A stretch of 64,000 bases of DNA. Origin: an uncultured Lachnospiraceae bacterium (GTDB lineage: Bacteria > Bacillota > Clostridia > Lachnospirales > Lachnospiraceae). Both the position numbers and the translations under genes were made by a program. The stretch spans positions 58,025-122,024 of the forward strand of contig CAKRGM010000006.1 in the NCBI GenBank assembly GCA_934330725.1, written 5' to 3'. Under the pieces are notes generated by a model. That model was not told the DNA's origin and did not search any database. It saw only the letters and a list, made by a program, of their open reading frames with translations. Shown in pieces: positions 60,861 to 64,000 of the stretch (positions within the stretch are counted from its first letter, which is position 1; the number at the start of each line of letters is the position of its first letter).

Positions 60861-62465
60861 TTAAATATTTTTCCTGAGAACCATCCCGACAGATTCTGCA
60901 ATATCCTTTGCTGTCATCGAATACTCACCATATTCTTTAGCAGCCATGTCGCCTGAACGCGCATGAAGATAAACTGAAAGACACACTGCACTGTATATAT
61001 CATTAATTCCAGACCCGGCAAGAATGCCCGTAATGATTCCCGCGAGCACATCGCCTGAACCGGCTGTCGCCATTCCGGGATTACCGGCATTATTTATATA
61101 TACGTCTGTACCATTTGAAACAACTGTAGCTGCATCTTTTAACACACAGTATACTCCATACCTTTGCGCAATTCCAGTAGCAATTTCACAAAGATTATCC
61201 TTCACATCTTTTATGCTCCTTTCACAGAGTCTTGACATTTCGCCAGGATGGGGCGTGATTATTATGTGATGCCTATCTTTATTTCCTGCAAATGCTTCCT
61301 TAAGCGGTTCATTTAACGCTATAAGATTTAACGCATCTGCATCAAGAACAAGCGGCTTATCAGCTGCCTCATTAAGCAGCGTATCTATGATATCATACGC
61401 TGTCTCTGACTGTGAAAGTCCCGGACCTGCAACTATGCATGATGCCCATTGTACCTCATCACGTATGCACTTTTGTATGTCTGTATCTTTATTATATGTA
61501 ATGAGTATTGCTTCGGGAACATGACTCAAAACGATATTCCTGTTATTCTCATGGGTAAGCACTTTAACAAGACCTGCCCCGCTTTTACAGGCCGCAAGGG
61601 CACAAAGGCATGCTGCCCCTCCCATATTTTCTGAGCCGGCAATAATAAGTACTTTACCATATGTTCCTTTATTAGAATCATTTTTACGTACCGGCAGCAT
61701 CCTGAAATCATCATCTGTATATGTAAATGCTTTATTTCTGATTTCATTTACTGCTCCAGGTGCAAATCCTATATCAGCCACTGTTACTTTTCCGGCATAT
61801 TCTTTTCCCGGATAAAGTGACATTCCAACCTTATTGTATCCAAATGTAACAGTTTCATCAGCCTTTATCGCATGTTTCATTATATGTGCTGTCGAAGCAT
61901 TTATTCCGGAGGGGATGTCTGCTGAAACAACATTTATTTGCATGTCCGCACATTCTTTAGCACAGTTAACTGCATCTATTGCCTGTGCATATATTCCTTC
62001 AATATCTCTTGAAAGTCCAATACCGAAAATACCGTCCACAATAATACTGAATCCACCATTTTCTATATCATCCTTCTGCGTAAAATCTTTACATTTTATA
62101 CCCAGATTTTTAATTATATTAAGCTGCGTCTCAAACTCCTGCGTACCGGATTTAGTACCTGATGATACCAGCATTATTTCTACATTAACACCTTTTTCGT
62201 TGAGCTGCCTTGCCACCGCAAGACCATCAGCCCCGTTATTTCCCTTTCCACAAAGGCAAAGTACTTTTATTGTGTTATATGTATATGCTTTCCTGTGCTT
62301 AAGAATATTTAAGCTTTCCTCACACATACTGTCTGCAATGTTCAGCACCCGTTCAGTAACTGCTAACGCTGCCCTTTCCATAAGGACCACCGATGGTATT
62401 CCCATCGTATCGATTGAAAACGTATCTACCGCTTTCATTTGTTTTCCATCTAATAAATACTTCAA
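60861..62465 (-). CDS. nnr: Bifunctional NAD(P)H-hydrate epimerase / ADP-dependent dehydratase, 534 aa
   Basis: The enzyme repairs hydrated NAD(P)H. The N-terminal epimerase domain (about 1-215; VLCLCGKGNNGADGLAVARQL, IVDGIFGIGLSRDIEG) is followed by the kinase-like dehydratase domain (IIAGSENMGGAACLCA, VLDADALNLIA, IITPHPGEMSRL, ATAGSGDVLAGIITGIL). I place the start at TTG (62465; MKYLLDGKQMKAVD) because AGGTG sits 6 nt upstream; the in-frame GTG three codons earlier overlaps the ribosome site. Its place behind Rex, an NADH sensor, is a fitting functional link. Confidence 0.95.
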   Translation of the reverse strand: MKYLLDGKQMKAVDTFSIDTMGIPSVVLMERAALAVTERVLNIADSMCEESLNILKHRKAYTYNTIKVLCLCGKGNNGADGLAVARQLNEKGVNVEIMLVSSGTKSGTQEFETQLNIIKNLGIKCKDFTQKDDIENGGFSIIVDGIFGIGLSRDIEGIYAQAIDAVNCAKECADMQINVVSADIPSGINASTAHIMKHAIKADETVTFGYNKVGMSLYPGKEYAGKVTVADIGFAPGAVNEIRNKAFTYTDDDFRMLPVRKNDSNKGTYGKVLIIAGSENMGGAACLCALAACKSGAGLVKVLTHENNRNIVLSHVPEAILITYNKDTDIQKCIRDEVQWASCIVAGPGLSQSETAYDIIDTLLNEAADKPLVLDADALNLIALNEPLKEAFAGNKDRHHIIITPHPGEMSRLCERSIKDVKDNLCEIATGIAQRYGVYCVLKDAATVVSNGTDVYINNAGNPGMATAGSGDVLAGIITGILAGSGINDIYSAVCLSVYLHARSGDMAAKEYGEYSMTAKDIAESVGMVLRKNI

Positions 62466-62488
62466 ACCCTTCACCTCAATTCAAAGAA

Positions 62489-62511
62489 AAGCTGTTGCAT
62501 TGCAACAGCTT
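62489..62511 (-). other. Perfect hairpin between the hypothetical gene and nnr
   Basis: AAGCTGTTGCA / TGCAACAGCTT is an 11-bp perfect stem that touches the stop codon of the upstream gene. On the minus strand it is followed by TTCTTTG, a weak T-run. It may be a partial terminator lowering nnr expression. Confidence 0.6.
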
Positions 62512-63110
62512 CAGGCATCATTAATATTGTCAAGCATCTCCATCATATGCCGTCCAAGAATTGCATGCATATATGAATATATCTGCTCATTAGTGCTTTC
62601 CTTATCCTGTTGGATAAGCAGATTCTTTTTAAGCGTTATACGTGTCTGTTCAATCCATTTATCCAGTACCTTAAGCTCCGCATTATTACTGTTAATCGTC
62701 TGATAACATACTTTAACGGTTTCGACAAAAAGCATCTGATTAGCATATGCCAGCTTTTGCGGCAGCCCATCAGCTTCATTCGTAAGTTCTGCGAGCTTAT
62801 CTTTTGCCTCATACATAAGACGTTCATCACGGCTCATCATCTTTTTATGCTTTGCTTCATTAGCATCGCTTTCCATATTCTGGACAATATTATTTATGAT
62901 TTTCTTTTTTATTTTCTTTACATTCAAAATGTCTTCATTTAACTGTCCACGTTTCTTAAGTAAATCATTGACCTGTTTTTCCCAATACCGTATCTCATCT
63001 GTCTTACCTGCTTCCGGCACCAGCTTATACCACCGCTGATCCAGTGTTAATATAGGCAGGTTTTTAAATTCCTCCTCGGATTTTAACAGGTTATATGTAA
63101 TCTCCGCCAT
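62511..63110 (-). CDS. Conserved-looking coiled-coil protein of unknown function, 199 aa
   Basis: I do not recognise a named domain. The N-terminus is MAEITYNLLKSEEEFKNLPI followed by LTLDQRWYKLVP. Residues 40-150 are rich in charged heptad-like helices (EIRYWEKQVNDLLKKRGQLN; KDKLAELTNEADGLPQKL). No signal or membrane segment is present, so it is cytoplasmic. GGGGAT precedes the ATG at 63110. It is placed between rex and nnr with gaps of 38 and 45 nt, so it is co-transcribed with redox and wall genes. Confidence 0.8.
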   Translation of the reverse strand: MAEITYNLLKSEEEFKNLPILTLDQRWYKLVPEAGKTDEIRYWEKQVNDLLKKRGQLNEDILNVKKIKKKIINNIVQNMESDANEAKHKKMMSRDERLMYEAKDKLAELTNEADGLPQKLAYANQMLFVETVKVCYQTINSNNAELKVLDKWIEQTRITLKKNLLIQQDKESTNEQIYSYMHAILGRHMMEMLDNINDA

Positions 63111-63148
63111 ACTGATCCCCATTTCTACATATTAAACAATATATGTAC

Positions 63149-63793
63149 CTAATCTGCATTACGCGTTTTACTTGCTATTGTATATGACAATCTCATAAGA
63201 CTCTCTGATAAATGCACATTCTCCACAATTACATCTTTTGGAACGTTCAGGTCGATATGTGCAAAATTCCATATTGCCTTTACTCCTACATCTACAACAA
63301 CCTTTGCGACTTCCTTGGCTGCCTGTTTTGGTAGTGTAAGCGCAACTATCTCAATGTCGTTGGATTTTATAAAATCTTTTATTCCATCCATTTCCTGAAT
63401 TTTGATTCCACGGATTTCTTTTCCTTTGAGCTCCGGCTTGCAGTCAAAAATACCTTTTATAAAAAATCCTCTTTTTTCAAAAGCCTGATAATTAATAATA
63501 GCCTGACCCAAATTACCTGCTCCTACTATTACCATATTATGTACTTTGTCGAGGCCGAGAATTTTCCCGATTTCGTCGTAAAGATATGTTACATTATATC
63601 CATATCCCTGCTGGCCAAATCCACCAAAGTTATTAAGATCCTGTCTTATCTGTGATGCCGTAACCTTCATCTTCTGGCTTAATTCCCTTGAAGATATCCT
63701 TTGTACTTTACTTTCCTTTAATTCACCAAGATAACGGTAATATCTTGGCAGTCTGCGCACCACCGCAGCTGATATTGGTTTTGATTCGCCCAT
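63149..63793 (-). CDS. rex: Redox-sensing transcriptional repressor Rex, 214 aa
   Basis: Rex represses fermentation and respiration genes when the NADH/NAD ratio is low, releasing DNA on NADH binding. The N-terminal winged helix (ISAAVVRRLPRYYRYLGEL, ISSRELSQKMKVTASQIRQDLNNFGGFGQQGYGYNV) is diagnostic. The Rossmann motif VIVGAGNLGQAIINY and a C-terminal swapped helix follow. The ATG at 63793 has GAGG 6 nt upstream; an ATG four codons earlier is only one base from AAGGAG. A near-perfect Rex operator lies in its leader, so it is autoregulated. Confidence 0.97.
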   Translation of the reverse strand: MGESKPISAAVVRRLPRYYRYLGELKESKVQRISSRELSQKMKVTASQIRQDLNNFGGFGQQGYGYNVTYLYDEIGKILGLDKVHNMVIVGAGNLGQAIINYQAFEKRGFFIKGIFDCKPELKGKEIRGIKIQEMDGIKDFIKSNDIEIVALTLPKQAAKEVAKVVVDVGVKAIWNFAHIDLNVPKDVIVENVHLSESLMRLSYTIASKTRNAD

Positions 63794-63840
63794 TTTTTGC
63801 CTCATGCTCCTTAATATTCATTAAATAACTGCCTTTCTCT

Positions 63841-63858
63841 TTGTTAATATTATAACAA
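63841..63858. promoter_or_regulatory. Rex operator (ROP) in the rex leader
   Basis: TTGTTAATATTATAACAA matches the clostridial Rex consensus TTGTTAA-N4-TTAACAA with one mismatch. It lies about 15-35 bp downstream of the predicted transcription start and also contains a TATAAT, so it can block both initiation and elongation. Confidence 0.88.
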
Positions 63859-63880
63859 AAAGCATTTTATGATAATCTTT

Positions 63881-63909
63881 ATTATACATTAAATAAACAA
63901 TAAAGTCAA
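63881..63909 (-). promoter_or_regulatory. Promoter of the rex operon
   Basis: Minus strand TTGACT (63904-63909), 17 nt, TATAAT (63881-63886). Beyond it, 63910-64000 shows no gene or structure that I can support. Confidence 0.75.
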
Positions 63910-64000
63910 AAGGTGAGCATGAAATTCAGCTTTGAAAGGTAAATTTATTTTACAGCCTGCCAATTTGGAAGATTCATATTTTTCACATTTCTTATAAATT

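Noticed and set aside
61834..62703. 289-residue plus-strand reading frame over nnr
   Set aside because: Antisense to both nnr and the next gene; Ser/Cys/Ile-rich composition typical of a shadow frame.

Overview
The window looks like a chromosomal segment of a low-GC, Gram-positive anaerobic Clostridia member, most likely a Lachnospiraceae (a Lachnospira/Eubacterium-like gut commensal is my best guess). The basis is the hrcA-grpE-dnaK-dnaJ operon with a perfect CIRCE, strong Shine-Dalgarno sequences and sigma-A type promoters, a Rex regulator with a clostridial-type operator, MecA, an M16C peptidase, and papain-like surface proteins with InlB-type repeats. Nearly all genes lie on the minus strand. 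No rRNA, CRISPR array or recognisable insertion sequence was found.

Layout. 1-3600: start of era (cut by the window edge) and an M16C metalloprotease. 3817-8961: heat-shock operon hrcA-grpE-dnaK-dnaJ, bounded by a CIRCE-controlled promoter and a terminator. 9064-12272: cpsB-cpsC-cpsD phosphoregulatory genes plus an Ig-like membrane protein, lying directly behind the thrC terminator. 12353-20167: threonine synthase, an LCP-family cell-wall polymer ligase carrying a solute-binding-protein lobe, and a 1389-residue secreted cysteine protease with five InlB-type and three ricin-type repeats. 20259-37138: a 16-gene exopolysaccharide operon of the Wzx/Wzy type. It contains an initiating phosphoglycosyltransferase, glycosyltransferases, CDP-glucose and CDP-4-keto-6-deoxyglucose synthesis, and an uncommon set of modifying enzymes (DRE-TIM aldolase, D-2-hydroxyacid dehydrogenase, TIM-barrel isomerase, epimerase with an altered catalytic motif, FAD oxidoreductase). 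Two more glycosyltransferases diverge from it on the plus strand.

37500-44640: an accessory, rearranged block. It holds a decayed copy of an AP2-domain gene, an AAA-ATPase/PD-(D/E)XK gene flanked by related palindromes, the intact AP2-like gene, a PIN-domain toxin-antitoxin pair and an Rpn-type nuclease. A 21-bp direct repeat marks a likely recombination junction.

44676-48103: leuC-leuD, separated by a GC-rich palindromic element, with a divergent LysR regulator whose promoter overlaps that of leuC, and tRNA-Pro(CGG). 48217-53750: one operon with a promoter, a leader attenuator-like hairpin, a D-2-hydroxyacid dehydrogenase, a DDAH/arginine-deiminase-like hydrolase, a HisC-like aminotransferase, an ABC permease fused to what looks like a circularly permuted binding protein, and its ATPase. 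53759-58020: S66 LD-carboxypeptidase, mecA, ilvN-ilvC, with two further palindromic elements. 58052-63909: CorC-like CBS protein, then a rex-hypothetical-nnr-alr-mazF operon with a Rex operator at its head.

The strongest candidates for undescribed biology are the permuted binding-protein/permease with its linked amino-acid operon (48217-53750) and the CDP-sugar modification set in the exopolysaccharide operon (25669-31241). The nested palindromic intergenic elements and the AP2/ATPase cassette with its decayed duplicate come next. All gene functions are inferred by reading the sequence; no database search was run.
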